From NCBI GenBank assembly GCA_045863575.1, contig BTUC01000062.1, positions 1 to 22,729 of the forward strand: DNA of 22,729 bases, written 5' to 3'. This document shows positions 1 to 7,748 of the stretch, one piece after another; position 1 is the stretch's first letter; each line of letters begins with the position of its first letter. Position numbers and translations under genes: made by a program. The notes beneath the pieces are model-generated. The model was not told the DNA's origin. It did not search any database and was given only the letters and a program-made list of their open reading frames with translations. The DNA is from JAAXZI01 sp045863575 (lineage in GTDB: Bacteria; Planctomycetota; Phycisphaerae; UBA1845; PWPN01).

Positions 1-5
1 ATTCC

Positions 6-1187
6 TCACTTGTTCTCTCGGCCGGCGCGGTCGTCCACGCCCGCACCGGAACCCTGGCCCGCATCGCCGACGTTACGGCCCTGGATGGATCGGCCACTCT
101 CCCAGAACGGCTTCATGCCGTAGTGCTGGTAGATGTTCTGGGTCCACTGCTGAGTCATCTGGGTAGCACTGGGCCACTGCCGCTCGGCGAAGTTGGGTCC
201 CTGGGCGATCTTCTCTGCGGGCAGATTCACCACCAGCTGGAAGTCTTCCTTGATGGCGCGGCCTTCACCGGCGCGCTCGCCACCCTTGACGTTGAAGGCC
301 TGCCAGGGCACCGGGTGGACATAGTCCTTGTCCAGATCCGGCGTCGTATCGACCATCACCACACCGAATACCAGCTTGCCACTTTTCTGATCGACGAGGA
401 CGTCCTTCAGTTCGCCCGCGTCCTTGTTATTGGCGTCCAGCAGGTCGTGACCCACCAGGTCGCCGGCCCTGACGATCAGGTTGGATTTGCCCCGCATACC
501 CAGACGATCGGCGCCCCGCGCGCGGTCCGCATCGCGATCCCGGGTCTGCACCTGCACGCCCTGCTCGTTTACGTCGACATCCACATCCGTCCGGTCGCGC
601 TCGCGGCCCGTCGGCGAACCGCGCAGCTCGGTCTCGCCCATGTCATCTTCCCAATAGGGTCGCTGCTGCCAGAAGCTGTGGACATCGCGGCCCCAGCGTT
701 GATCGGTCATGTTGGGCCAGTTGTTGCTCTCGAAACCGGGAGCCTCCTCAAGCCTCTCCTTGTTCGCGTTCATGGTGAAGCGAAGATCATCTCCCTCGAA
801 GGTGATGTTCAGTGCCTTGAAGGGGATGGCATGCTTCTTACCGGCAATGAAGCCCGTGTCCAAGACGGCGTAGACGATACGCCCGGAGGCCGGGTCCACC
901 GCCAGCTCTTCAATGGTGCCCAGATCCTCACCTTGCGGGTTGCGGATGTCGGCATTGTCCATGTTGCTGAGCCGCCGGAGCTGCGAGAACTGGTGCTTGG
1001 CCATCTTGCCGTGCCGCGCCTCGGACTGCTGGTGATCAGCCTGACCGGGCGCAGCCGGCTGGACGCGGGCGTCCTGCTGGTCCCGGTTCGGCGCGTCCGC
1101 CTGAGCGTAAAGCAAGGTCGGGGCGGCAAAGACCGCGGCGCCCAGGCTCACACTCGCCCACTTGGCGATCATCTTTCTTGCATCCAT
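6..1187 (-). CDS. Secreted protein with two PRC-barrel domains
   Basis: This 393-residue protein starts with a signal peptide: a basic n-region, a hydrophobic stretch and an AQA cleavage site near residue 30. It then has two PRC-barrel-type domains, at about residues 67-145 and 237-330. Both show the family pattern of a short 'G.dlG.i..l.vD..sG.i.y.vl' core. They are joined by a charged linker rich in Arg and Asp (about 190-235). PRC barrels are small beta folds found in ribosome-maturation, photosynthetic and stress proteins; the exported tandem form has no firm function. I chose the ATG at 1187 because GGAGAG lies seven bases upstream of it; the in-frame ATG at 1202 has no ribosome-binding site. 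The stop is at 6-8, so the gene is complete. It appears monocistronic, with its own promoter at 1344-1373. Domain assignment is fairly sure; function is unknown. Confidence 0.85.
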   Translation of the reverse strand: MDARKMIAKWASVSLGAAVFAAPTLLYAQADAPNRDQQDARVQPAAPGQADHQQSEARHGKMAKHQFSQLRRLSNMDNADIRNPQGEDLGTIEELAVDPASGRIVYAVLDTGFIAGKKHAIPFKALNITFEGDDLRFTMNANKERLEEAPGFESNNWPNMTDQRWGRDVHSFWQQRPYWEDDMGETELRGSPTGRERDRTDVDVDVNEQGVQVQTRDRDADRARGADRLGMRGKSNLIVRAGDLVGHDLLDANNKDAGELKDVLVDQKSGKLVFGVVMVDTTPDLDKDYVHPVPWQAFNVKGGERAGEGRAIKEDFQLVVNLPAEKIAQGPNFAERQWPSATQMTQQWTQNIYQHYGMKPFWESGRSIQGRNVGDAGQGSGAGVDDRAGRENK

Positions 1188-1343
1188 GATTTTACTCTCC
1201 ATTTGTGTCAGAAGAAGTTCTTCCCGTTAAATCACGTCAGCCGCGCGGCGAAAACCAATACGTCTCGCCGTCGCGGCCTCTTTTGTATGCTGTTGACCCG
1301 CATCTGGCGGGAGGGAGGACCAGGCCCATCGATCCTCTGGAGG

Positions 1344-1373
1344 ATACTAAAGAGCGCGTTTTCGCGAAGTCAA
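1344..1373 (-). promoter_or_regulatory. Sigma-70-type promoter of the PRC-barrel gene
   Basis: On the minus strand TTGACT (1373-1368) is followed after 18 bases by TAGTAT (1349-1344). Transcription would start near 1337 and leave a leader of about 150 nt before the ATG at 1187. The 1188-1458 gap holds no other gene that I can support. Confidence 0.6.
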
Positions 1374-1458
1374 GACATGAAGCCGTCTTGAACCCCTAAT
1401 CAGGAGCATTAAGAAGATATGAATAAAGTATTACTCAGGAGTGCCCGACCGACACGGC

Positions 1459-2553
1459 TCAGGTGGGCGTATGACCAGGTCGGCGTCGCGAGCGGTCCAC
1501 GACCGGAGTCCCCTCCAACCGCCCGAACACCATGCGTCCCGCGCTGGTCTGGAGTACGCTGGTCACCACCACGGGCACCGCCTCACCGATGCGCTCGCGG
1601 GCCGACTCCACCACCACCATGGTGCCATCCTCGAGGTAACCGACGCCCTGGCCGTGCTCTTCGCCGGCCTTGATGATCTTGACCTGCATGGTCTCGCCCG
1701 GCATGAAAACCGGCTTCAGGGCATTGGCCAGGTCGTTGATGTTGATGACCTCGACGCCACGGATCTGAGCCACCTTGTTCAGGTTGTAATCGTTGGTGAC
1801 GATGCGGCCGTCGATCTTCCGGGCCAACGTGACCAGCCGCTGGTCCACCGTCTCGGCGGCCTCCTCGCGGGCCAGGCGCGGCTCGTGGAACTGCACCTCC
1901 AGCCGGTCGATGCCCTGCAACCGATTCACGATGTCCAGCCCGCGACGGCCGCGATTGCGCTTGAGCTTGTCGGAGCTGTCGGCGATGGCCTGGAGCTCCT
2001 GGAGCACAAACCGGGGAATCATCACCGGCGCGTCCACGGCCCAGGTCTTGAAAATGTCGGCGATGCGGCCGTCGATAATGACGGAGGTATCCAGAATCAG
2101 CGGATGCTGACCTTTGCGCTGCTTGGCGAACTCGACGTATGGAATCACGAAGCGGACGTCGTCCTTGGTTTGCAGAATGAAGCTGACCGCAAGGTAACAC
2201 GCGATCACGCCGATGAGGATCTTGGCCGTGCTGATCACACTGGTGAACTGCTGGCGGGTGACCAGATCGTCCTCGGTGAGCGTGTTCTTGAAGGCATCCG
2301 CCACCAGATCCAGAATCAGGCTTGCGCCGTAGGCGATCAGCAGACCGACCATGAGGCCAAAGAAGAGACCCGACAGAGCCAGCAGCGACTTCTGCGGCAC
2401 AAAAACATCCAGCCCGATCACCACCAGGGCGATTCCCAGGGCCAGCAGCAGAATGGCCGTGGCCGGCAGAAGACGATACTGCGTCTCGGCAAAGTTCATG
2501 GCCAGCCCGGCCACGATCAAGATGAAGATCACGCGCAAGATGGTCAGCAGCAT
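1459..2553 (-). CDS. Membrane-anchored PIN-TRAM domain protein (YacL-like)
   Basis: This 364-residue protein resembles the PIN/TRAM family typified by Bacillus YacL. Four hydrophobic segments (about residues 2-17, 30-48, 57-83 and 106-127) anchor it in the membrane. A cytoplasmic PIN nuclease-like domain follows (about 150-280), with the acidic residues expected of the fold: D155 in LILDTSVIIDG, E186, D237 and D255 in TNDYN. A TRAM domain (about 286-350) closes the protein and probably binds RNA. The start at 2553 is preceded by TCTGGAG with a seven-base spacer. It also lies downstream of the predicted promoter at 2630-2658, which rules out the longer open frame beginning at 2658. By family, it should be a membrane-linked ribonuclease or RNA-binding protein; the substrate is unknown. 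It is separated from rnpB upstream by about 180 bp. Confidence 0.88.
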   Translation of the reverse strand: MLLTILRVIFILIVAGLAMNFAETQYRLLPATAILLLALGIALVVIGLDVFVPQKSLLALSGLFFGLMVGLLIAYGASLILDLVADAFKNTLTEDDLVTRQQFTSVISTAKILIGVIACYLAVSFILQTKDDVRFVIPYVEFAKQRKGQHPLILDTSVIIDGRIADIFKTWAVDAPVMIPRFVLQELQAIADSSDKLKRNRGRRGLDIVNRLQGIDRLEVQFHEPRLAREEAAETVDQRLVTLARKIDGRIVTNDYNLNKVAQIRGVEVININDLANALKPVFMPGETMQVKIIKAGEEHGQGVGYLEDGTMVVVESARERIGEAVPVVVTSVLQTSAGRMVFGRLEGTPVVDRSRRRPGHTPT

Positions 2554-2629
2554 CAACGGGCTCCAGACGAATAGGAATGGATATGGATCACGGGGAGCAG
2601 CCCCGAAAGGACTCCTAAAAGCCGGGTGC

Positions 2630-2658
2630 AGTATACGTCCGCGGACTCCCAGGGCCAA
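2630..2658 (-). promoter_or_regulatory. Sigma-70-type promoter of the PIN-TRAM gene
   Basis: On the minus strand TTGGCC (2658-2653) and TATACT (2635-2630) are spaced by 17 bases. The predicted transcript starts near 2623, giving a leader of about 70 nt before the ATG at 2553. Confidence 0.62.
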
Positions 2659-2764
2659 GATACGAGTCGCGCGGCCGTGCCGGGAGAACCGGCTGGTGCT
2701 TTCTGGCGGCTGGTGCTGTGAGAAAAAGAAGGACGGAGCGGGCGAATAAGCCGAATTCTGTTAT

Positions 2765-2836
2765 CCTTGACGCGTCGCGTGAGCTTCGCCCGGCGGGCTT
2801 TCGGCCGGCATCGCGAAGCGTTCGCGACGCGTCAAG
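2765..2836 (-). repeat. REP-like palindrome, copy A, inside rnpB near its 3' end
   Basis: A 72-nt imperfect palindrome lies between the conserved AGATGAATGAT and ACAGAATTCGG segments of RNase P RNA, where many class A RNAs have only a short hairpin or linker (P19 position). Its arms are TTGACGCGTCGCG and the exact complement. A second nested stem (GCTTCGC with GCGAAGC) leads to a GC-rich apex. It is about 80% identical to copy B at 3013-3083, including an identical 18-base block, CGCGAAGCGTTCGCGACG on the plus strand. Confidence 0.88.
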
Positions 2837-3012
2837 AACGGCGATCATTCATCTGGGCGGCCGGTTGCCCGGTCGCTCGTGCGCCCTACCCGCGGCTCAA
2901 TCGAGACGGGCCGCCTCTCGCCGCTTATTTGGGCTTGCTGGCGGTGGGGTTTGCCCTGCCGGCGCGGTCACCCGCACCGCGGTGCGCTCTTACCGCACCA
3001 TTTCACCCTTAC

Positions 3013-3083
3013 CCTTGACACGTCGCGTGGGCTTCACCGACCGGCCTTCAGCCGGAGACGCGAAGCGTTCGCGACGTGCCAAG
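3013..3083 (-). repeat. REP-like palindrome, copy B, inside rnpB at the P12 helix
   Basis: This 71-nt palindrome replaces or extends helix P12 of RNase P RNA, between ACCGCC and GGTAAGGGTGAAA in the RNA sense. It is clearly homologous to copy A. Its outer stem is TTGGCACGTCGCG with CGCGACGTGTCAA, which pairs throughout if one G-U wobble is allowed in the RNA strand. Confidence 0.88.
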
Positions 3084-3229
3084 GGCGGTATGTTTTCTGT
3101 GGCACTTTCCCTCGGCTCACGCCGGGTCGCCGTTAGCGACCACCGTGCCCTGTCCAGTTCGGACTTTCCTCCCGATCGGCATCAAAGGACACCAAGCGAG
3201 CGATCGCCTCGCCCGCTCCGTCAGCCCAT

Positions 3230-3235
3230 ATTATA
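3230..3235 (-). promoter_or_regulatory. Consensus -10 box of rnpB
   Basis: A perfect TATAAT (3235-3230, minus strand) stands seven bases before the first base of the P1 helix at 3222, exactly where a transcription start is expected. I see no good -35 box at the right distance. Confidence 0.65.
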
Positions 3236-3265
3236 GTCCCCCGGCGGCCCCGCTGACGCTGGCGC

Positions 3266-3292
3266 TTGGCTATAGCCCTCCCGGGCTATAAT
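3266..3292 (+). promoter_or_regulatory. Putative promoter of the quinone oxidoreductase gene, overlapped by a hairpin
   Basis: TTGGCT (3266-3271) and TATAAT (3287-3292) lie 15 bases apart, a rather short spacer. The -10 box is part of an inverted repeat, TATAGCCC-TCCC-GGGCTATA (3271-3290). The next gene starts at 3355, giving a leader of about 55 nt. The promoter is back to back with that of rnpB. Confidence 0.45.
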
Positions 3293-3354
3293 GCCTGACG
3301 GGCTTAAGGCTGCGGGCCGGAGCCGCCGTTCGTCCCCCTGGGCAGGAGCTGAGG

Positions 3355-4317
3355 ATGAAGGCAATCCGTGTACGGGGATTCGGGGATCCCGAGGTCATGC
3401 AGTTGGAGGAGATCCCGGACCCTCGGCCGGGACCGGGCGAAGTACTGGTGCGGATCCATGCAGCCGGCGTGAACCCGGTGGACACGTACATCCGTGCCGG
3501 GCGGTACGCTCAGAAGCCGGCTCTGCCGTACACCCCCGGGATGGATGGGGCGGGTACGGTGCTGGAGGTCGGCGAAGGGGTCCGCCGCGTGGGCGTGGGG
3601 GACCGGGTGTACACCGCTGGATCACATACCGGGACTTACGCCGAGCTGGCGGTCTGCGGTGAGCCTCAGGTCTTCAGCTTGCCCGAACCCATGGATTTCA
3701 AGCAGGGCGCAGCGGTCAACATCCCGTACGCCACGGCCTACCGGGCACTCTTTCACCGGGCAAACGCGGCTTCGGGCGAGGTCGTCCTGATCCACGGCGC
3801 CAGCGGCGGAGTGGGGATCGCGGCGGTACAGATTGCCCGTGCCTCCGGCATGGTGGTTCTGGGCACGGCCGGCACGGAGGAGGGTCGCGAACTGGTCCAG
3901 CAGCAGGGGGCCGACCGGGTCATCGATCATCGCGATCCGGACCACTTTCAGAAAGTCCTCGAAATCACCGGCGGCCGGGGCGTCCACCTCATTCTAGAGA
4001 TGCTCGCCAATGTGAATCTGGCCCAGGATCTCAAGATCCTGGCCAAAGGTGGGCGCGTGGTCGTGATCGGCAGCCGGGGTCCGATTGAAATCGACCCGCG
4101 CGACACCATGATGCGGGACGCGTCCATTCTGGGCATGACGCTGATGAACGCCAGCGAACGAGAAACGCTGAGCATCCACACGGCCCTGCGGTCGGGGATG
4201 CGCAACGGCACGATTCGGCCGGTGATCGGACGGGAGATACCGCTGACCGAAGCTGCCCGCGCTCACCGCGAGGTGATTGAAACATCCGCCTACGGTAAGA
4301 TTGTCCTGATTCCATAA
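3355..4317 (+). CDS. NADPH:quinone oxidoreductase, zinc-independent MDR family (zeta-crystallin/Qor type)
   Basis: The 320-residue protein has the full length of the medium-chain dehydrogenase/reductase family. The GroES-like N-terminal domain covers about residues 1-125 and contains NPVDTYIRAG (40-49), a typical Qor segment. The nucleotide-binding Rossmann domain follows, with GASGGVG at 148-154 and AVQIARASG. The cysteine/histidine zinc ligands of the alcohol dehydrogenases are absent, as expected for quinone reductases, which pass electrons from NADPH to quinones or other enones in the cytoplasm. The ATG at 3355 has AGGAG six bases upstream. The antiporter gene starts 35 bp downstream on the same strand, so the two may be cotranscribed. 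The exact substrate cannot be told from sequence. Confidence 0.9.
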   Translation: MKAIRVRGFGDPEVMQLEEIPDPRPGPGEVLVRIHAAGVNPVDTYIRAGRYAQKPALPYTPGMDGAGTVLEVGEGVRRVGVGDRVYTAGSHTGTYAELAVCGEPQVFSLPEPMDFKQGAAVNIPYATAYRALFHRANAASGEVVLIHGASGGVGIAAVQIARASGMVVLGTAGTEEGRELVQQQGADRVIDHRDPDHFQKVLEITGGRGVHLILEMLANVNLAQDLKILAKGGRVVVIGSRGPIEIDPRDTMMRDASILGMTLMNASERETLSIHTALRSGMRNGTIRPVIGREIPLTEAARAHREVIETSAYGKIVLIP

Positions 4318-4352
4318 TGGGTTTGGTGCAGCACCACAGGTATTGGTGACTC

Positions 4353-6185
4353 GTGACCCAGGGATCCGCACAAGCGCTGTTCACGCTGATCGTACTGGGC
4401 GGCGCCGCGCAGTGGCTCGCGTGGTTGATCCGCCTTCCGTCGATCCTGTTGCTGTTGATTTTCGGGTTTCTGGCCGGACCGATCGGCGGCCTCATCGACC
4501 CCGACAAGCTCTTTGGCGATCTGCTGCTACCGATTGTCTCCTTCTCCGTGGCCCTGATCCTCTTTGAGGGCGGACTGAGCCTGAATTTTGGCGAGCTGCG
4601 CGGATCGGCCGGCGTTGTGCGCAACCTGGTCACCGTGGGGGCGCTGGCGACCTGGGTGGTGGCGGCCGTTGCCGCGCACCTGATCATCGGCCTGGATTGG
4701 AGCCTGGCTATCCTCCTGGGCGCGGTGCTGATGGTGACCGGGCCGACGGTGGTCCTCCCGCTGCTGCGCCACATCAAACCGCGCGGTCCCGCCGGACCAA
4801 TCCTCAAGTGGGAGGGGATCGTCATTGACCCGATCGGCGCCAGCATGGCCGTGCTGGTGTTCGAGATCATCCTGGGTGGCCGCCCGGACGAGGCCCCCGG
4901 CCATGTGGCCTGGGCGCTGGCCAAAACGGTTCTCGCCGGTGGAGGACTGGGCCTGGTCGCCGCGCTGCTCCTGGTTCTGCTTCTGAGGCGACGGGCCGTG
5001 CCGGATTTCCTGGAAACCACGGTCACCTTCATGCTGGTGCTCAGCGCCTTCGCCGCCTCCAACAGCATTCAGCCGGAGTCGGGCCTGCTGGCAGTCACGG
5101 TCATGGGCATTGCTCTGGCCAACCAGCAGAAGGTCGATCTGGAACACATCGTCGAGTTCAAGGAGAATCTGCGCGTCTTCTTGCTGTCCGCTCTGTTCAT
5201 CCTCCTCAGCGCGCGGCTGCAACTCCGAGATCTGGAGCGGATCGGCATGGAGACGCTGCTCTTCATCGTCGTCTTGATTGTCGTGGCCCGCCCGTTGTGT
5301 GTGGCTGTCTCCACGATCTTCTCCAATGTCGGCTGGCGCGATCGGCTCCTGATCATGTGGATGGCGCCGCGCGGAATCGTGGCCGCGGCGGTTTCCTCCG
5401 TATTCGCACTCGCCCTGGAGAACGCCGGATATGCCCAGGCCCGTTTGCTCGTGCCGATCACCTTTGCCGTGATCGCGGGCAGCGTGGTTTTCTATGGACT
5501 CACCGTCTCGCCGGTAGCGCGGCGGCTCAAGCTGGCAGAAACCGATCCACAGGGGCTGCTGATTCTGGGCGCGGGGCGGTTCGCGCGCGAACTGGGCCGA
5601 GCCGTCAAGGCCGCGGGGTTCCGAGTACTTCTGGTCGACACCAACCGCGACCACGTCAACGAGGCCCACATGGCCGGTCTGAATGCCTGGCACGGCAGCA
5701 TCCTGGCCGACGAGGTGCTCGACCGCATTGACCTGTGGGGCATCGGGCGCCTGCTGGCCATGACCCCCAACGACGAGGTCAATGCCCTGGCCGTACAGCG
5801 CTTCCGCCGCATCTTCGGACCGGCGGGCGTGCTGCAGCTGCCCTCCCGCCTGGGCAAGGACGGCAAGCCCCTCTCCCGGAAACAGATTGTGGGCCGGACT
5901 CCTTTCAGTCCTGGTTCGACCCTCAGTTCGCTGGAGGCGGCCCTCAGCGAGGGAGCCATTCTCAAGACCACCCGGCTGACCGAAGAATTCGATATGGCCG
6001 CGTTGCGCGGCCATTACGCCGAGGGCGTGCTGCCGCTGGTGATCGTTCGGGACTCCAGCCGGGCGATTATCCCCACGGAAGATTCAACCACCACGCCCAA
6101 GCCGGGACAAACCGTGATCAGCCTCGTCCGCAAGCCAACCAGCCCCAGGCCCGAACAACCGCAAAAATCGGCAAGCCCGGTCTGA
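4353..6185 (+). CDS. Cation/proton antiporter (CPA family) with C-terminal TrkA-N domain
   Basis: This 610-residue membrane protein has about twelve hydrophobic segments in residues 1-390. They include motifs of the sodium(potassium)/proton exchangers: TGPTVVLPLLR (129-139), WEGIVIDPIGA (153-163) with the conserved D159 in the transport core, and APRGIVAAAV (338-347). A cytoplasmic TrkA-N nucleotide-binding domain follows from about residue 400 (LILGAGRFARELG), which in related proteins gates transport. The last 30 residues are Pro-rich and probably disordered. The start is GTG at 4353; the ribosome-binding site is weak, and translation may depend on the upstream gene, 35 bp away. It probably exports Na+ or K+ in exchange for H+; the ion is not determinable here. 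Confidence 0.9.
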   Translation: MTQGSAQALFTLIVLGGAAQWLAWLIRLPSILLLLIFGFLAGPIGGLIDPDKLFGDLLLPIVSFSVALILFEGGLSLNFGELRGSAGVVRNLVTVGALATWVVAAVAAHLIIGLDWSLAILLGAVLMVTGPTVVLPLLRHIKPRGPAGPILKWEGIVIDPIGASMAVLVFEIILGGRPDEAPGHVAWALAKTVLAGGGLGLVAALLLVLLLRRRAVPDFLETTVTFMLVLSAFAASNSIQPESGLLAVTVMGIALANQQKVDLEHIVEFKENLRVFLLSALFILLSARLQLRDLERIGMETLLFIVVLIVVARPLCVAVSTIFSNVGWRDRLLIMWMAPRGIVAAAVSSVFALALENAGYAQARLLVPITFAVIAGSVVFYGLTVSPVARRLKLAETDPQGLLILGAGRFARELGRAVKAAGFRVLLVDTNRDHVNEAHMAGLNAWHGSILADEVLDRIDLWGIGRLLAMTPNDEVNALAVQRFRRIFGPAGVLQLPSRLGKDGKPLSRKQIVGRTPFSPGSTLSSLEAALSEGAILKTTRLTEEFDMAALRGHYAEGVLPLVIVRDSSRAIIPTEDSTTTPKPGQTVISLVRKPTSPRPEQPQKSASPV

Positions 6186-6247
6186 GCGGCCGGCCCGCCG
6201 CCACCGCTCCCAACGGCCAGCAGGCCTTCGGTGCCCGCTGCCGTGAC

Positions 6248-6631
6248 TCAGCGCTGCGGCGCCGCCTCTTCCGGGAAAAACAAGTCATCTTCGGCGATAT
6301 CGGGAATGCCCACCACCAGCACACGCATGCGACCCTTCGCACCGTGCACGACGCCGGGGGGGATGTGCACGATGGAGCCCTGGCGGACGGGATGCTCGAC
6401 GCCGTCGAGTCGCACCGTGCCCTCCCCATCGAGAACGTAATAGAGTTCAGTGCCCCGCTTGTGGTAATGCTCGCGGGCGCCGTCGATATCCACGGCGTGA
6501 GCCCAGGCGGCGATTCCCGCCGCCCGATCCTCGACGCTGAGCAGCCGATAGCGCCAACCGCACGTGCTTCGCTCGCGAGGCGAATCTGATTCATGCCGGA
6601 TGATCGTCGCCTTGACCGGTCCCGTCTCCAT
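6248..6631 (-). CDS. Small single-domain cupin protein
   Basis: A 127-residue cytoplasmic protein made of one cupin beta barrel. The first cupin motif gives H55, H57 and E62 (HYHKRGTELYYVLDGEG), and the second gives H96 in PPGVVHG, so the usual three-His-one-Glu metal site is complete. Such proteins are mannose-6-phosphate-isomerase-like or dioxygenase-like, and the substrate cannot be predicted. The start at 6631 is decided by a strong GGAGGAG six bases upstream. An open frame running further upstream overlaps the deacetylase gene and is not real. It is the last gene of the minus-strand operon, 37 bp after the deacetylase stop. It ends 62 bp from the converging antiporter gene, and I see no clear terminator between them. 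Confidence 0.85.
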   Translation of the reverse strand: METGPVKATIIRHESDSPRERSTCGWRYRLLSVEDRAAGIAAWAHAVDIDGAREHYHKRGTELYYVLDGEGTVRLDGVEHPVRQGSIVHIPPGVVHGAKGRMRVLVVGIPDIAEDDLFFPEEAAPQR

Positions 6632-6668
6632 CACTCTCTCCTCCACACGCCTGGTCCGGCAGACCGGT

Positions 6669-7748
6669 TCAGGACGGTCTTTCCTTTTCGGCAGCCACGA
6701 ACGCATCCCGGATATCGGCAAGCGTCGCGCCCACCACGCGAAAACGCCTGCGGAGCTGCTTGATGTACGCGATATAGCCTTGCAGGGTCCGGCTCTGAAC
6801 CGCCTCGGGATTACTGTAGTCGAAGTAATTGTGGGTAAAGATCGACAAGACCCGCAGCCGCGGCCGGTCCGCTTCCATGCGGGCCAGAGCCGCTTCGATA
6901 ATCGGACGATGCCAACGTTCGAACTCGCCGCTCTCAATGCGCAGCTCGTAGGGGAAACCGTTGGGGTGCCGGCGCTGCGGGTCCGTCGTCAGCGGCACCT
7001 CCAGAAATCGAAGCTGGCCCGGCTTGAGCCGATCGCGCGCATGAGCCCAGTGAGGATCCACGACCGTACCCTTCCACACCGCGTGATACTGAGGAGCGTC
7101 GCGGCCGGGGTCGGATATCGAGCCATGCCGGAATCCAAGTGCGTCCAGCACCGCGAAGGTATCGTCGCTGGCGGAAAAGTTCCCGCCGCGAAACGCCTTT
7201 GGCTCGACGCCCAAGGCGTCCTTGAGAATGCCGGCCGCGCGCCCGATGAGCTCCTGCTGGGTGGCCGCGTCATACTCGCCCAGGTATTTGCTATAGCGAT
7301 GATCCTGAAAACACTGCGGGTGCAGATGCATGCCCAGTTCGACGCCACGTTGGGCGAGTTCACGGAAAGCCGAGGCGTGCTGCTGGCCGCACTCAGGCAC
7401 GATGAACAGTGTCGGCCGGATCCTGGCGTCCAGCAACGTCTGGCAGTACCCCCGGATCGCCTTCTCACTCAGTTCCCAGGTGGGTGGTCCCCCCGCCATG
7501 CACTCGGACTCAATCCGCTCACAATCCATCGTGAAGCTGACATACAACACCGGACGGGGATCCGCGGTGAGGCGGGCCTGCGGTGCCGATGCCGGCTGAC
7601 TCTGACCAAGCGCCGCCGTTCCAGACGTCAAGGCCACGACAAAGAGGGGCATTGAGCACATCTTGAATAATCTAATGACAAGCGGCGAACAGAGCAACGA
7701 TGCGGGTGGCGACGTACCCGGCGGAAGTCCATGAAATCGCTGCGTCAC
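6669..7748 (-). CDS. Exported NodB-like polysaccharide deacetylase homologue
   Basis: The protein resembles the NodB carbohydrate-esterase fold that removes N- or O-acetyl groups from glycans. Candidate metal ligands are D75 in SFTMDCE and H141/H143 in GMHLHPQ; a further motif is FRGGNFSASDD (R187). A hydrophobic stretch at residues 33-47 following Arg and Lys looks like a signal peptide, so it should work outside the cytoplasmic membrane. I give the longest form (359 residues), starting at a GTG at 7748 that overlaps the TGA of the permease gene. The ATG at 7661, which starts inside the signal region, is a shorter alternative, and neither start has a good ribosome-binding site. It lies third in an operon after ABC ATPase and permease genes. 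Deacetylase activity itself is inference. Confidence 0.78.
   Translation of the reverse strand: MTQRFHGLPPGTSPPASLLCSPLVIRLFKMCSMPLFVVALTSGTAALGQSQPASAPQARLTADPRPVLYVSFTMDCERIESECMAGGPPTWELSEKAIRGYCQTLLDARIRPTLFIVPECGQQHASAFRELAQRGVELGMHLHPQCFQDHRYSKYLGEYDAATQQELIGRAAGILKDALGVEPKAFRGGNFSASDDTFAVLDALGFRHGSISDPGRDAPQYHAVWKGTVVDPHWAHARDRLKPGQLRFLEVPLTTDPQRRHPNGFPYELRIESGEFERWHRPIIEAALARMEADRPRLRVLSIFTHNYFDYSNPEAVQSRTLQGYIAYIKQLRRRFRVVGATLADIRDAFVAAEKERPS

Larger units (their letters stand above)
2732..3222 (-). ncRNA. rnpB: RNase P RNA (bacterial class A), with two enlarged helices
   Basis: The minus strand reads as the catalytic RNA of RNase P, which trims the 5' leader of tRNA precursors. Visible landmarks in order are GGAGGAAAGTCCG near the 5' end (P4 and flanks), GGGTGAAATGGTGCGG followed by TAAGAGCGCACCGCG, GGCAAACCCCACC, CAAATAA, GCCGCGGGTAGG, AGATGAATGAT and ACAGAATTCGGCTTAT at the 3' end. 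The ends form a perfect 14-bp P1 helix: GACGGAGCGGGCGA at 3222-3209 pairs with its complement at 2745-2732. A T-rich CTTCTTTTTCTC follows, which could end transcription. At about 491 nt it is longer than the usual 350-400 nt. The excess is two ~70-nt palindromes, one in the P12 position and one just before the conserved 3' strand. Long protein-like open frames over this stretch are not genes. Confidence 0.96.

Noticed and set aside
123..1391. Plus-strand open frame of 422 codons
   Set aside because: Antisense to the PRC-barrel gene and running through its promoter; no ribosome-binding site and no domain.
2718..3236. Protein-coding frames over rnpB (172 codons and shorter)
   Set aside because: The stretch is RNase P RNA on the other strand; the translated products are only palindromes and structured RNA read as protein.
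4527..6014. Minus-strand open frame of 495 codons
   Set aside because: Antisense shadow of the antiporter gene in GC-rich DNA; its composition (Gln/Asp/Gly/His-rich, no motif) is typical of such shadows.
6564..7655. Plus-strand open frame of 363 codons
   Set aside because: Antisense to the NodB-like deacetylase gene, which has family motifs.
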